From: Candidatus Muiribacterium halophilum
Lineage (GTDB): Bacteria; Muiribacteriota; Muiribacteriia; Muiribacteriales; Muiribacteriaceae
DNA: 64,000 nt
NCBI GenBank assembly: GCA_023228995.1
Contig: JALOAD010000004.1
Location: 81,044-145,043, forward strand
Reading direction: 5' to 3'
Shown here: positions 51,914 to 61,062 of the stretch, in pieces
How the letters are laid out: each line of letters starts with the position of its first letter
Numbering within the stretch: the first letter of the stretch is position 1
Notes under the pieces: model-generated
The model's database searches: none
What the model saw: only the letters and a program-made list of their open reading frames with translations
What the model was told of the DNA's origin: nothing
Program-made: the position numbers and the translations under genes

Positions 51914-52493
51914 TCTTTGCTCTCCTCACGCTATTAAACTTATTAATCGCATGAACAATGTTACCTTTCATAAAAATCTTAACAATTTCTTCAATATCAG
52001 GATACAGATTTTTACCAATAATTTTCATATTTTCTTCAGTGAATCTATCTAAAACATAATCTGTTTTGTTTTCAATTCTGAAAGTTTCAGAAAAAATACC
52101 TACTCTTAATCTATAAAATTTTTTTCCAATATTACTAATTACTGATGATATACCATTATGACCACCATCACCTTTATTAAAACCTATTTTTAATTTACCA
52201 AATTCAATATCAAGATCATCATGTATTATCAATATATTTTCAGGTTTAATTTGCATTTTTGAACAGAATTTTAAAATACAATCACCACTTAAATTCATAT
52301 ATGTATGAGGTCGAACAAAAATTATATCTTCTCTTGCATATTTTATCTGAAAAAACTCAGATAAATTTGCATTCTCATAATTTTGACTTAAAAAATTGTT
52401 TTCTCTAAAATATTCTATAAAATCATATCCTATATTATGTCTTGTAAATCTATATTTTTCAGGATAATTTCCTAATCCTGCTATTAATTTCAA
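51906..52493 (-). CDS. pth: Peptidyl-tRNA hydrolase
   Basis: 195 residues. It begins MKLIAGLGNYPEKYRFTRHN with the catalytic His19 in TRHNIGYDF, and continues PHTYMNLSG, ILIIHDDLDIEFGKLKIGFN and GDGGHNGISSVI. It frees stalled peptidyl-tRNA in the cytoplasm. Length is standard. It ends with 8 bases overlapping the CheC-like gene and starts 4 bases inside the TPR lipoprotein. The order glmU-prs-(x)-pth is conserved in many bacteria. Confidence 0.95.
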   Translation of the reverse strand: MKLIAGLGNYPEKYRFTRHNIGYDFIEYFRENNFLSQNYENANLSEFFQIKYAREDIIFVRPHTYMNLSGDCILKFCSKMQIKPENILIIHDDLDIEFGKLKIGFNKGDGGHNGISSVISNIGKKFYRLRVGIFSETFRIENKTDYVLDRFTEENMKIIGKNLYPDIEEIVKIFMKGNIVHAINKFNSVRRAKNE

Positions 52494-54763
52494 AAATCCT
52501 CCATATTATTATAAATAATATTTTTCAAATCTTCCTCTTCAACAATTAAAAGATTCGCATTTAATATATTTTTTACTTCAGGTGTTAAATTTTCAAACAC
52601 TTTTTTTAAATTATCATAAAGCCATTTTTCATTTGGAAAATCTCTAAGCATTTCTTTAAATATTATTTTACCTTCTTCTCTGTTTTTTCTAAACTTATAC
52701 TCAAAATTAAGTTTATTTGCTTCAAACTCATTAGGAAACAATATAGATATTCTTTCAATATATTTCCAAGCTTCATCAAAAAGCTCTTTTTTTATTAGTA
52801 AATTTGAAATTGAAGAAAGAACAAAATAATCATCTTTTTTAATATCAAGAGATTTTTTAAAATATAAATAAGATATATCATACATTTCTTCATTATAAGC
52901 TGCAATTCCAATATCTTTATAAGCATAAAATCTATTATCTATAAGTTCTCTTTCTTTTTTATCACCTAAATCATTAACAAGTTCCATAGCTTCTTTGTTT
53001 TCCATATCCATAGTATAACTATCTTTAGCTTTTTCATAAGCTTCTTTATAAAGACCTTTTTCAGAAAGACATTTAGCTAGAAAAAAATCAACATAAGAAT
53101 TATTTTCCGCAAAATTTGCTGCATTAATATAATATACAAGAGCTTCTGAATAAGCTCCTGTTGCAAAATACACATTAGCAATATTTATAAGTATGTTATA
53201 GTTTTCTGGTTGAAGTCTTGAAGCCATTTTAAGATTATAAAGAGCTTTATCAAAATCCCCATTCCTTGCAAAATCTAGCCCATAATTATAATACGAATCA
53301 ACATCAGAAAACATCTTTATATTACCTGCAAGATCAGATTCTCCAAATATCTTTTTAACATAATTTGCCCATTTACTACCTCTAAATTTATCTATAACAA
53401 AATTTTTTTCTTCTTCCATTTCATCATATTTTGTGTTTCTTTTAAGACTAAGTATTCTATAATATCTATATTTTGGGTTTTCACTATCCATAACAACAGA
53501 TTTTGAATATTCAGAAAGTGCTTGACTATATTTTCTCATTTTATCAAGATATATACCTTTTCTAAAATGATTTTCAGCTTCATCTTTTATATTATTTGAA
53601 AGATCAATATAGTAAATTGCTTTTTCAAATTCTTTTTTATCAGATGCATTATCTGACAATTCACTATAGATTTTTATAAGAAAATCATTTTCATTTCTTT
53701 CTTTTATCTTTTCTATAACTTTATTCATCTCAAGTTCATTATTAACACTACTATAGTATCTAAACCATAGATAATCATCTCTATTTACCTGAAATTGCAA
53801 TCCTGAATTTAAAAATTTACTATGATTATTAATAAAAAGTTCAGATTTTCCCATTTCAATCATACTTAAAAGCACAATAAAACGATTTTCTTCATTTTCA
53901 ATATCAAATTCATTGTATTCGTCAAAAATATGCAAAACATTTCCATAAGATCTCTGATTAAAATAAGCTTGAGCAAGGTCTGATAGAAGATTTTTTCTTT
54001 GAACAGAATCTTTTTCACTTTCAAGAAGCATTCTTATAATTTTAATTGCATTTTTTGAATCACCTGAATCTATTAATTCTCTAACTTTAGACTTATAAAA
54101 CTTTATATCTTTTTCTGATAAATAAACAGATTCAATATCTTTTACATCTTCAAGAAGTCGGTTTCCTTCATCTTCTTTACCTGTAACAACATATAATTTT
54201 GATAATTTTATTCTTATATTATCATCATCGGGATTTATACTTAAGAGTTTTTCATAAATTTCGACAGCTTTTTCTGAATTGGAATTTTCAAATATAATTG
54301 CCATCATCTTCAAAGCTTTAGGATTATTAGGAAATAAAGCAATTATTTTTTCAAGATAAGGAATTCTTCTATCTATTTCTTTTTCGTTTTCAGCAATAAA
54401 AAGCAAAGAATCTCTCAACTTATTTCCAAGTTCTTCCTCTTTAAAATATTTATAAGCAACTTCAAGATGAATTATACTTTTTTTAAATTCTCCTTCAGAA
54501 AAATACCTATCACCTTCTTTTCTATTAGCCAAATAAAGTTTTTCAACAGCATCTACATTATAAGGATCACTTATTACAAGCTCTCTATATATTTTTATAG
54601 CTTTATCAAATTCTCCATTATCTTCAAATTGAAAAGCTAATTCTATCTTTTCGGCTGAATTAGATATTTTTACAGGTTCATTGGTCTTTTGTGGAGTTTT
54701 TCTTCCGCATGAAACAACACCTGTTACAAGGATTAATATTATTAAAACACTTAATTTTCTCAT
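52490..54763 (-). CDS. Tetratricopeptide-repeat lipoprotein
   Basis: 757 residues. A lipoprotein signal (LSVLIILILVTGVVSC, predicted lipidated Cys19) precedes about 15-18 TPR helices pairs. Examples are AFQFEDNGEFDKAIKIYREL, AIYYIDLSNNIKDEAENHFR, ALYNLKMASRLQPENYNIL and AYEKAKDSYTMDMENKEAME. TPR lipoproteins act as scaffolds in the periplasm or on the outer membrane. The partner is unknown. It takes the place of ribosomal protein L25 (ctc) between prs and pth in related gene orders. Confidence 0.85.
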   Translation of the reverse strand: MRKLSVLIILILVTGVVSCGRKTPQKTNEPVKISNSAEKIELAFQFEDNGEFDKAIKIYRELVISDPYNVDAVEKLYLANRKEGDRYFSEGEFKKSIIHLEVAYKYFKEEELGNKLRDSLLFIAENEKEIDRRIPYLEKIIALFPNNPKALKMMAIIFENSNSEKAVEIYEKLLSINPDDDNIRIKLSKLYVVTGKEDEGNRLLEDVKDIESVYLSEKDIKFYKSKVRELIDSGDSKNAIKIIRMLLESEKDSVQRKNLLSDLAQAYFNQRSYGNVLHIFDEYNEFDIENEENRFIVLLSMIEMGKSELFINNHSKFLNSGLQFQVNRDDYLWFRYYSSVNNELEMNKVIEKIKERNENDFLIKIYSELSDNASDKKEFEKAIYYIDLSNNIKDEAENHFRKGIYLDKMRKYSQALSEYSKSVVMDSENPKYRYYRILSLKRNTKYDEMEEEKNFVIDKFRGSKWANYVKKIFGESDLAGNIKMFSDVDSYYNYGLDFARNGDFDKALYNLKMASRLQPENYNILINIANVYFATGAYSEALVYYINAANFAENNSYVDFFLAKCLSEKGLYKEAYEKAKDSYTMDMENKEAMELVNDLGDKKERELIDNRFYAYKDIGIAAYNEEMYDISYLYFKKSLDIKKDDYFVLSSISNLLIKKELFDEAWKYIERISILFPNEFEANKLNFEYKFRKNREEGKIIFKEMLRDFPNEKWLYDNLKKVFENLTPEVKNILNANLLIVEEEDLKNIIYNNMEDF

Positions 54764-54774
54764 ATTCCCCGCTT

Positions 54775-55737
54775 TCAGCTTTCAAAAAGCTGCGATAATG
54801 ATTTTTCTCTATGTATATTATAAATCGCTTTAGCAAACAAAGGAGCTATAGATATTACTTTTATTCTTTCAATATCTCTATGTACTGGAATACTATTTGT
54901 AACAACAACTTCTTCAATAACACTTTGATTTAATCTTTCAGCAGCAGGACCAGAAAACACTCCATGAGATGCTGCTGCAAAAACCCTTTTAGCACCATTT
55001 TGCTTTAATACTTTGGCACCATTACAAATAGTACCGGCTGTATCTATCATATCATCGACAAGAATGGTAATTTTGCCTTCAATATCACCAATAATATTCA
55101 TTACCTCAGACTCATTAGGTTTTTGCCTTCTCTTATCTATTATAGCAAGAGATGCTTTCAGTTTCTTTGCAAGATTTCTAGCTCTTCCAACACCACCTGC
55201 ATCAGGAGATACAACAACTATATCATTTTTTTTAAAACCCATATCCAAAAAATAATCAGCAAGAAGAGTACTTCCAAGAAAATGGTCAACAGGAATATCA
55301 AAAAATCCCTGTAATGCCCATGTATGAAAATCAAGTGCAAGAACTCTATCAACACCAGCTGTAACAATTAGATTTGATACAAGCTTAGCAGTGATCGGTT
55401 CTCTTCCTCTTGATTTTTTTTCTTGTCTTGCATATCCAAAATAAGGTATAACCGCTGTTATTCTTCCTGCGGAAGCTCTTTTTAGCGAATCTATAATAAT
55501 AAGAAGAGTCATAAGATTATCAGAAACCGGACTACATGTTGGTTGTATTATAAAAACATCTTTTCCCCTAACTGTATCAAAAATCTGAACATGAATCTCA
55601 CCATCTGCAAATTTGCTAATATCAACATTGCACTTTTTAACGCCCAGATAATCACATATTTGCGTACTTAAATCTTCATTTCCACCACCACATAAAATTG
55701 CCATATTCTCAGTATCCAGGAATTTAGAATTATTCAT
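54775..55737 (-). CDS. prs: Ribose-phosphate pyrophosphokinase (PRPP synthetase)
   Basis: 320 residues. The PRPP loop ILVDDMIDTAGTICNGAKVL, the flexible-loop block FGYARQEKKSRGREPITAKL and VVVSPDAGGVGRARNLAKKL are all intact. It makes PRPP from ribose 5-phosphate and ATP for nucleotide, histidine and NAD synthesis. It overlaps glmU by 4 bases (ATGA). The PRPP made here is also needed for NAD synthesis downstream of nadA, though no physical coupling is implied. Confidence 0.96.
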   Translation of the reverse strand: MNNSKFLDTENMAILCGGGNEDLSTQICDYLGVKKCNVDISKFADGEIHVQIFDTVRGKDVFIIQPTCSPVSDNLMTLLIIIDSLKRASAGRITAVIPYFGYARQEKKSRGREPITAKLVSNLIVTAGVDRVLALDFHTWALQGFFDIPVDHFLGSTLLADYFLDMGFKKNDIVVVSPDAGGVGRARNLAKKLKASLAIIDKRRQKPNESEVMNIIGDIEGKITILVDDMIDTAGTICNGAKVLKQNGAKRVFAAASHGVFSGPAAERLNQSVIEEVVVTNSIPVHRDIERIKVISIAPLFAKAIYNIHREKSLSQLFES

Positions 55738-57080
55738 TTTTCTCTCCTGTAATTTAATTTTATAATTTGTCTAGCTCTTCCAAAAGCTAGTGAATTATCA
55801 GGCACATCTTTAGTTATAACAGAACCAGCAGCTGTGACAGAATTATTTCCTAAATTAACAGGAGCAATTAAACATGAATTACTTCCAATAAACGAATTTT
55901 CACCTATTTTTGTCTTATGTTTATTTACACCATCATAATTACAAGTTATAGTACCAGCACCTATATTGGTATTTTTTCCAATATCACTATCACCAATATA
56001 AGAAAGATGAGAAACTTTAACACTTTTGTCCAAACAGGTTTTTTTTATTTCAACAAAATTCCCAACTCTGCATTTTTCACCTATAACAGTATTTTCTCTA
56101 ATTCTTGAATATGGTCCTATATTACAACCTTTATTTACCACTACACCTTTTAAATGAGAATATTCGATTTTAGAATTTTCAATTTTACAGTCCTCAATAT
56201 AAACATTAGGTCCAATAATAGAGTTTTTTCCAATTGTATTTTCACCTTTTAATACTGTAAATGGAAGTATAGAAACATTATCTTCAATAACAGTATCAAC
56301 ATCAATAAATGTTGTTTCACTATTGTAAATATCCACACCATTATTCATAAATTCGTTATTTATTCTATTATGAATAATCTTTCTAGCTTCTGAAAGACTC
56401 TGTATATCATTAATACCACTTAAATTTTCTGAATTTCCAATATAAACATTTGTAATTAAACCTTTATTAAAAGCTTTTTCAACAAGGTCTGTAAGATAAA
56501 ATTCATTTTGAGAATTATTTGAATTAATATTAAAAATTTCTTCTTTTAAAAATTTAGAATCAATAATATAAATACCAGAATTAATTTCATTTATTTTTTT
56601 TTCTGTATAATCAGCATCTTTTTCTTCAATAATACAAGCTAATTTATTATTTTTTTTAATAATTCTTCCATAACCTAAAGGATTTTTTATAATTGCAGAC
56701 ATAACACTTATAACAGCTTTACTTTTTATATGGTTTTTTTTGAAATTTTCAAGTTCTTGAGAAGAAAGCATTGGGGTATCACCACAAAGTATCATTAATG
56801 AATCAAAATCCTCTTTATATTCTTCTATAAATGTTCTGACCGCATGACCAGTACCCAACTGCTGTTTTTGAATAAATATACTTTCATTTGAAATATATGG
56901 CATTTTTTCTTTTATTAAATCAGGCTGATGGCCAAGAAGTATATTAACTTTATTAGAAAGATTTTTACATGAATTTATTACCCACCACAACATAGGTTTA
57001 CCAGCTATTTCAAAAAGCACTTTTGGAGTATTGCTTTTCATTCTTGTACCTTTCCCAGCTGCGAGAATTAAAATATCCAC
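55734..57080 (-). CDS. glmU: Bifunctional glucosamine-1-phosphate acetyltransferase / N-acetylglucosamine-1-phosphate uridyltransferase
   Basis: 448 residues. The N-terminal uridyltransferase has ILAAGKGTRMKSNTPKVLFE and LCGDTPMLSS. The C-terminal left-handed beta-helix has YIGDSDIGKNTNIGAGTITC and NYDGVNKHKTKIGENSFIGS. It makes UDP-GlcNAc for peptidoglycan and for lipid A (substrate of lpxA, also in the window). The start is GTG at 57080, with GGAGGA upstream. A terminator hairpin lies only 20 bases upstream of it, so its expression may come by read-through from spoVG-tRNA-Gln or from a promoter that I cannot place. Confidence 0.94.
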   Translation of the reverse strand: MDILILAAGKGTRMKSNTPKVLFEIAGKPMLWWVINSCKNLSNKVNILLGHQPDLIKEKMPYISNESIFIQKQQLGTGHAVRTFIEEYKEDFDSLMILCGDTPMLSSQELENFKKNHIKSKAVISVMSAIIKNPLGYGRIIKKNNKLACIIEEKDADYTEKKINEINSGIYIIDSKFLKEEIFNINSNNSQNEFYLTDLVEKAFNKGLITNVYIGNSENLSGINDIQSLSEARKIIHNRINNEFMNNGVDIYNSETTFIDVDTVIEDNVSILPFTVLKGENTIGKNSIIGPNVYIEDCKIENSKIEYSHLKGVVVNKGCNIGPYSRIRENTVIGEKCRVGNFVEIKKTCLDKSVKVSHLSYIGDSDIGKNTNIGAGTITCNYDGVNKHKTKIGENSFIGSNSCLIAPVNLGNNSVTAAGSVITKDVPDNSLAFGRARQIIKLNYRREK

Positions 57081-57100
57081 TCTTTTCCTCCAAAAAAATA

Positions 57101-57130
57101 AAAGCGATTCTATTGTTGGAGAATCGCTTT
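57101..57130 (-). terminator. Strong hairpin between tRNA-Gln and glmU
   Basis: A perfect 10-bp stem AAAGCGATTC (57101-57110) and GAATCGCTTT (57121-57130) with a 10-base loop. T-rich tails occur on both sides, so it can terminate in either direction. On the minus strand it follows tRNA-Gln by 8 bases and precedes glmU by 20. Confidence 0.8.
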
Positions 57131-57138
57131 TTTTATTA

Positions 57139-57214
57139 TGGCTGGGACGGCTGGACTCGAACCAGCGAGTGCAGGAGTCAAAGTCCTGTGCCTTGCCAAC
57201 TTGGCCACGTCCCA
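57139..57214 (-). tRNA. tRNA-Gln (anticodon TTG)
   Basis: 76 bases with encoded CCA. Acceptor TGGGACG (57214-57208) pairs with CGTCCCA (57149-57143), followed by G and CCA. The D arm is GCC...GGC. The anticodon stem CAGGA/TCCTG encloses CTTTGAC, giving TTG for Gln codons CAA/CAG. The T arm is GCTGG-TTCGAGT-CCAGC. The first pair U1-A72 is typical of glutamine tRNAs. It lies 16 bases after spoVG. Confidence 0.97.
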
Positions 57215-57230
57215 GTGTATATACATTATA

Positions 57231-57521
57231 TTATATTTCAGACTCTATAGGATTTTCTTCTATTATATTTTCATTTTTACTATATGAGTCAAGAATAACA
57301 TTCTGAATCATATCTCTAACTTCTGTAACAAGAGGATGGGCTGTATCTTTAAATTCTCCATTAGCCATTTTTTTAGAAGGCATTGCAACGAAGTAACCTT
57401 TCTTTCCCTCAATTATCTTCAGATCGTGGACAACGAAAATATCATCAAAAGTAACGGATACATAAGCTTTAAGTTTACCGTCGCCTTCAACTTTTCTTAT
57501 TCTAACATCAGTAATTTCCAC
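57231..57521 (-). CDS. spoVG: Septation / RNA-binding regulator SpoVG
   Basis: 96 residues starting VEITDVRIRKVEGDGKLKAY, then VSVTFDDIFVVHDLKIIEGK and FVAMPSKKMANGEFKDTAHP, nearly textbook SpoVG. SpoVG binds nucleic acids and acts as a global regulator in several bacteria. It does not imply sporulation. The start is GTG at 57521 with GGGAGG five bases upstream. The frame is open to 57572, but the extra residues are not part of the family. A promoter lies at 57558-57585. Confidence 0.95.
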   Translation of the reverse strand: MEITDVRIRKVEGDGKLKAYVSVTFDDIFVVHDLKIIEGKKGYFVAMPSKKMANGEFKDTAHPLVTEVRDMIQNVILDSYSKNENIIEENPIESEI

Positions 57522-57557
57522 GCAATCCTCCCACATAGTTTTATGTTTATGTACTTT

Positions 57558-57585
57558 TTTACACCATAACACCCGAATTTGTCAA
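57558..57585 (-). promoter_or_regulatory. Extended -10 promoter for spoVG and tRNA-Gln
   Basis: Minus strand TTGACA (57585-57580) is a perfect -35. After 16 bases comes TGTAAA (57563-57558), preceded by TGG, giving the TG of an extended -10. It lies about 37 bases upstream of the spoVG GTG. Confidence 0.6.
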
Positions 57586-57600
57586 GTTTTTATTAAATAT

Positions 57601-57621
57601 CTCAATAATATTTTTATTGAG
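57601..57621 (-). terminator. AT-rich hairpin at the nadA end
   Basis: CTCAATAA (57601-57608) and TTATTGAG (57614-57621) form a perfect 8-bp stem around TATTT, including the nadA stop codon. Few T residues follow, so it is a weak terminator at best. Confidence 0.35.
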
Positions 57622-58531
57622 AATTTCTTTTTTCAGTATAATCTATCATTCTTTTGATAGGAATATACGCTTTTTTTAATACTTCATTAGAAAGTACTAT
57701 TTCATTCACCTCTTTGTCAAGAGTATTATAAATTTCTTCAAGTGTATTTTTTTTCATATTTTTGCAAATAGTTTTTTCACTTAATGAATATACCTTAGAA
57801 TTGTATTTTTTCATAGAGTGCAAAACTCCAGTCTCAGTACCAACAAAAATAGTTTTATCTGTATTTTTTGAAGCATAATCCACCATTTGAGATGTTGACA
57901 TAGCAAAATCGCATTTTTCAACAACTTTAGAATTACATTCTGGATGCACAATAATAACACTATCTTTATATTTCTCTTTAGCTTTTTTTATTGTATCAGC
58001 AGAAATATCATTATGAACACAACAAAAACCATCCCATAAAATCATATTTCTATCAGTTTTTTTAATTATATAAGAACCAAGATTTTTATCAGGTACAAAA
58101 AGAATATTTTTATATTTACTTGGAATATCTCGGACAATATCGAGTGCATTCCTAGAAGTTACACAAATATCACTTTGAGTCTTGACATCAGCAGTAGAAT
58201 TAACATAACTTACAACATAAAGATTTTTGTATTTTTCCCTCATAGCGATAATATCATTAGAATTAATCATATCAGCCATAGGACAACCAGCATCCATAGT
58301 AACAGCAAGAACTTTTTTTGAAGGATTCAAGATTTTTGCAGTTTCTGCCATAAAAACAACACCTGCAAAAAGAATTATTTTTTCTTTGCAATCCATAGCT
58401 TTTTTTGCAAGACCATAAGAATCACCCAGATAATCCGCAATGTCCTGCACTTTAGGATCAAGATAATAATGTCCTAAAATAAGTACATCTTTCTCTTTTT
58501 TAAGTTTGTTAATTTCATTAATTAAATTCAT
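57614..58531 (-). CDS. nadA: Quinolinate synthase
   Basis: 305 residues. LILGHYYLDPKVQDIADYLG begins the fold. The three iron-sulfur cysteines are in DAGCPMAD (Cys83), near SDICVTSRNA and in the late TICKNMKKNT segment, with VHPECNSKV and GTETGVLHSM as substrate loops. It condenses iminoaspartate with dihydroxyacetone phosphate to quinolinate for NAD. nadB and nadC are not in the window. It overlaps panC by 4 bases, forming a panB-panC-nadA cofactor run. Confidence 0.94.
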   Translation of the reverse strand: MNLINEINKLKKEKDVLILGHYYLDPKVQDIADYLGDSYGLAKKAMDCKEKIILFAGVVFMAETAKILNPSKKVLAVTMDAGCPMADMINSNDIIAMREKYKNLYVVSYVNSTADVKTQSDICVTSRNALDIVRDIPSKYKNILFVPDKNLGSYIIKKTDRNMILWDGFCCVHNDISADTIKKAKEKYKDSVIIVHPECNSKVVEKCDFAMSTSQMVDYASKNTDKTIFVGTETGVLHSMKKYNSKVYSLSEKTICKNMKKNTLEEIYNTLDKEVNEIVLSNEVLKKAYIPIKRMIDYTEKRNSQ

Positions 58532-59364
58532 AAAAGTCTTCCATTATCAATAAGTCTAATCTTTCCAACAAAAAATGCAAGAAATAATCTTGAATTTTCA
58601 GAAATAAATTCTTTTAACTCAAGATCTATTCCATCTCTAATATTAGCATAATCTTTTGTAATTATATTACAATCTATTTTTTCAATTATATATTTTTCGA
58701 TTTTATTTTCAAGCTCAATTCTTTTTTGACCCATATAAGCATTTTTTTTAGCATAACATAATAAATCATAAAGAAAAACAGCTTTTTTTCTTTCCTCTTC
58801 ATTAAGATATGAATTTCTTGATGACATTGCAAGACCATCAAACTCTCTAATTATATCACCAATTCTAATATCTATATCAAAATTAAGATCTTTTACCATT
58901 TTTTTTATTATAATGTATTGTTGATAATCTTTTTCTCCAAAATAAGCTCTATCTGGTCTAACAATATTGAATAATTTGCAAACAATTGTAAGAACACCTT
59001 TAAAATGACCTGGTCTTTTTTTCCCACACAAACAATCTGAAAAGCCTAATATATCAACAAATACTTTGTTTTCTTTATATATATCGCTGGTTTTTGGAAT
59101 AAACACAATATCACAATTTGCTTTTTTAAGCATATTAATATCATTCTCAATATCTTTAGGATATTTTTCAAGATCTTCATTTTCTCCAAACTGAGTCGGA
59201 TTTACAAATATAGAACAAACTGTTTTTTTGTTTTCTTTAACAGATTTTTCAATAAGAGAAATATGACCATTGTGAAGATAACCCATTGTAGGAACAAATC
59301 CAATACTTTCTTTAATCAGAGAAAGTTCTTTTTTTAAATCTTCAATACTATAAACAATTATCAT
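58528..59364 (-). CDS. panC: Pantothenate synthetase (pantoate-beta-alanine ligase)
   Basis: 278 residues with GFVPTMGYLHNGHISLIEKS (the HxGH nucleotide motif), IFVNPTQFGENEDLEKYPKD, DRAYFGEKDYQQ and GLAMSSRNSYL. It joins pantoate and beta-alanine with ATP to give pantothenate, the coenzyme A precursor. It overlaps panB and nadA by 4 bases on either side, so all three are co-translated. Confidence 0.95.
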   Translation of the reverse strand: MIIVYSIEDLKKELSLIKESIGFVPTMGYLHNGHISLIEKSVKENKKTVCSIFVNPTQFGENEDLEKYPKDIENDINMLKKANCDIVFIPKTSDIYKENKVFVDILGFSDCLCGKKRPGHFKGVLTIVCKLFNIVRPDRAYFGEKDYQQYIIIKKMVKDLNFDIDIRIGDIIREFDGLAMSSRNSYLNEEERKKAVFLYDLLCYAKKNAYMGQKRIELENKIEKYIIEKIDCNIITKDYANIRDGIDLELKEFISENSRLFLAFFVGKIRLIDNGRLL

Positions 59365-60155
59365 ACAAAACTCTCATCTTTTCCTGGAAATTTATTATTT
59401 TTTACATCTTCATCATATTTTTTTATAGAATTGCATATTATACTATCAAGTTCAGCATATTTTCTAACAAATTTGAATTTATTATTATTCATACCAAGCA
59501 TATCTTGTAAAACTAATACTTGACCATCGCATTCAACACCAGCTCCAATTCCAATTACAGGAATTTTAAGACTATTTGTTATTTCTTGTGCAAGATCGGA
59601 TGGAATACATTCAAGAACTATAGAAAAAACTCCAGCTTTTTCAAGTAATAAAGCATCTTCTTTTATCTTTTCTCTTTCATCACTAAGTCTTCCTCTTACA
59701 TTGTATCCACCAAACACATTAACACTCTGCGGAGTTAGTCCAAGATGACCCATTACAGGAATTCCTGAAAGTATTATTTTTTTGATATGCTCAATGTATT
59801 CTCTACCGCCTTCAAGTTTTACTGCATTAGGTTTTGATTTTTTCATAATAATACCTGCATTTTCAACAGCTTTTTCAACACTTATCTGATAGCTCATAAA
59901 AGGCATATCAGCGACTGTAAATACAGAAGGAGCACCTTTTTTAACGCATTTAGTATGATAAATTATATCATCAACTTCAACTCCAAGAGTATCACCTTCT
60001 CCTTGAATTACATTTCCAAGAGAATCTCCAACAAGTATAATATCAATGTTATTTTTCATTTTTTCAAACATAGTTGCCATTGTATAATCATAGCAAGTAA
60101 GCATTGAAAGTTTTTTACCATTCTTATATTTAATATTATCTGATATTTTAAACAA
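59361..60155 (-). CDS. panB: 3-methyl-2-oxobutanoate hydroxymethyltransferase
   Basis: 264 residues: MLTCYDYTMATMFEKM, ILVGDSLGNVIQGEGDTLGV, ADMPFMSYQIS, VKLEGGREY and VMGHLGLTPQSVNVFGGYNV. It makes ketopantoate in pantothenate synthesis. The start is TTG at 60155, with GGAGG six bases upstream; the sequence before it is not coding. The ketopantoate reductase (panE) is not visible here. Confidence 0.94.
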   Translation of the reverse strand: MFKISDNIKYKNGKKLSMLTCYDYTMATMFEKMKNNIDIILVGDSLGNVIQGEGDTLGVEVDDIIYHTKCVKKGAPSVFTVADMPFMSYQISVEKAVENAGIIMKKSKPNAVKLEGGREYIEHIKKIILSGIPVMGHLGLTPQSVNVFGGYNVRGRLSDEREKIKEDALLLEKAGVFSIVLECIPSDLAQEITNSLKIPVIGIGAGVECDGQVLVLQDMLGMNNNKFKFVRKYAELDSIICNSIKKYDEDVKNNKFPGKDESFV

Positions 60156-60185
60156 AATATACCTCCAGCAAAATCAACATACTTT

Positions 60186-61043
60186 TTAAGTTTTTTCAAT
60201 ATCTCTATGTCTTACAAAAACTCTATAACCATTTTTTTTAAGCCAGTCAGAAAAATATTCAGAAAGCACAACCGATCTGTGTTTTCCACCCGTACATCCC
60301 AAAGCAATATGAAGCTGAGTTTTACCTTCTTTTATATATTGAGGAAGAGTAAAAGAAATAAGATCTGAAAATCTTTCTATAAATTTTTTTGAACTTGGCC
60401 ACATCATAACATAACTTTCCACTTTTTTATCAAGTCCAGTTTTATTTTTTAAAGTATCAACATAAAAAGGATTTGGAAGAAATCTAACATCAAATATTAT
60501 ATCTGCATCTTTAATAATTCCATATTTATATCCAAATGAAGAAAAATTAATAACAATATCTCTTAAAGATTCAGATTCATCAATTGCTATAAGAATCTTT
60601 TCTCTAAGCTGTTTTACAGAAATATCAGATGTATCTATAATAATATCTGCCATTTGTTTTATACTATTTAAAAAACATTTTTCTTTTTTTATATCTTCTA
60701 TAATACTTCCTTCTTCTTCTCCAAGAGGATGTTTTCTTCTTGTTTCTTTAAACCTTGAAACAATAACATCATCATTAGCTTCAAGAAACAATATACTATA
60801 CTTTATTTCAAATATTTTTAATTTTTCAAGAAATGACCTGAAATTATCTAAAAAAAGTTTACCTCTAATATCTATTACAAGAGCTACTTTTTCAATTTTT
60901 GAACCTGATATACACATTTCAAGAAATTTATCTGCAATTGATAAAGGGAGATTATCAACACAAAAATAGCCCGAATCTTCCAGAACTTTTACAGCCTGAC
61001 TTTTACCAGCTCCTGAAAGTCCACTTAATAATAAAAATTTCAT
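60186..61043 (-). CDS. rapZ: RNase adapter / nucleotide-binding protein RapZ
   Basis: 285 residues. The Walker A motif GLSGAGKS (8-15) is followed by YFCVDNLP, then FLEANDDVIVSRFKETRRKH and the C-terminal block LGCTGGKHRSVVLSEYFSDW. In E. coli RapZ controls glmS mRNA decay by responding to glucosamine 6-phosphate. In Gram-positives the homologue YvcJ affects competence. The ATG at 61043 is chosen with AGAGG upstream, two codons inside a GTG. It lies between yaaR and panB. Confidence 0.94.
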   Translation of the reverse strand: MKFLLLSGLSGAGKSQAVKVLEDSGYFCVDNLPLSIADKFLEMCISGSKIEKVALVIDIRGKLFLDNFRSFLEKLKIFEIKYSILFLEANDDVIVSRFKETRRKHPLGEEEGSIIEDIKKEKCFLNSIKQMADIIIDTSDISVKQLREKILIAIDESESLRDIVINFSSFGYKYGIIKDADIIFDVRFLPNPFYVDTLKNKTGLDKKVESYVMMWPSSKKFIERFSDLISFTLPQYIKEGKTQLHIALGCTGGKHRSVVLSEYFSDWLKKNGYRVFVRHRDIEKT

Positions 61044-61062
61044 ACACACCTCTTAAAAACTA

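Noticed and set aside
57023-57306. Plus-strand frames across the tRNA-Gln region
   Set aside because: They run through the antisense of the tRNA and the ends of glmU and spoVG. No family similarity.
43349-57521. Evidence for sporulation from the S55 (SpoIVB-type) and SpoVG genes
   Set aside because: Both families are widespread in non-spore-formers, and no other spore gene is visible. Outer-membrane genes also argue against a classical endospore-former.
57522-57572. Longer SpoVG starting at 57572
   Set aside because: The family begins at the GTG at 57521, which has GGGAGG at ideal spacing. The extension crosses the expected transcript start region.
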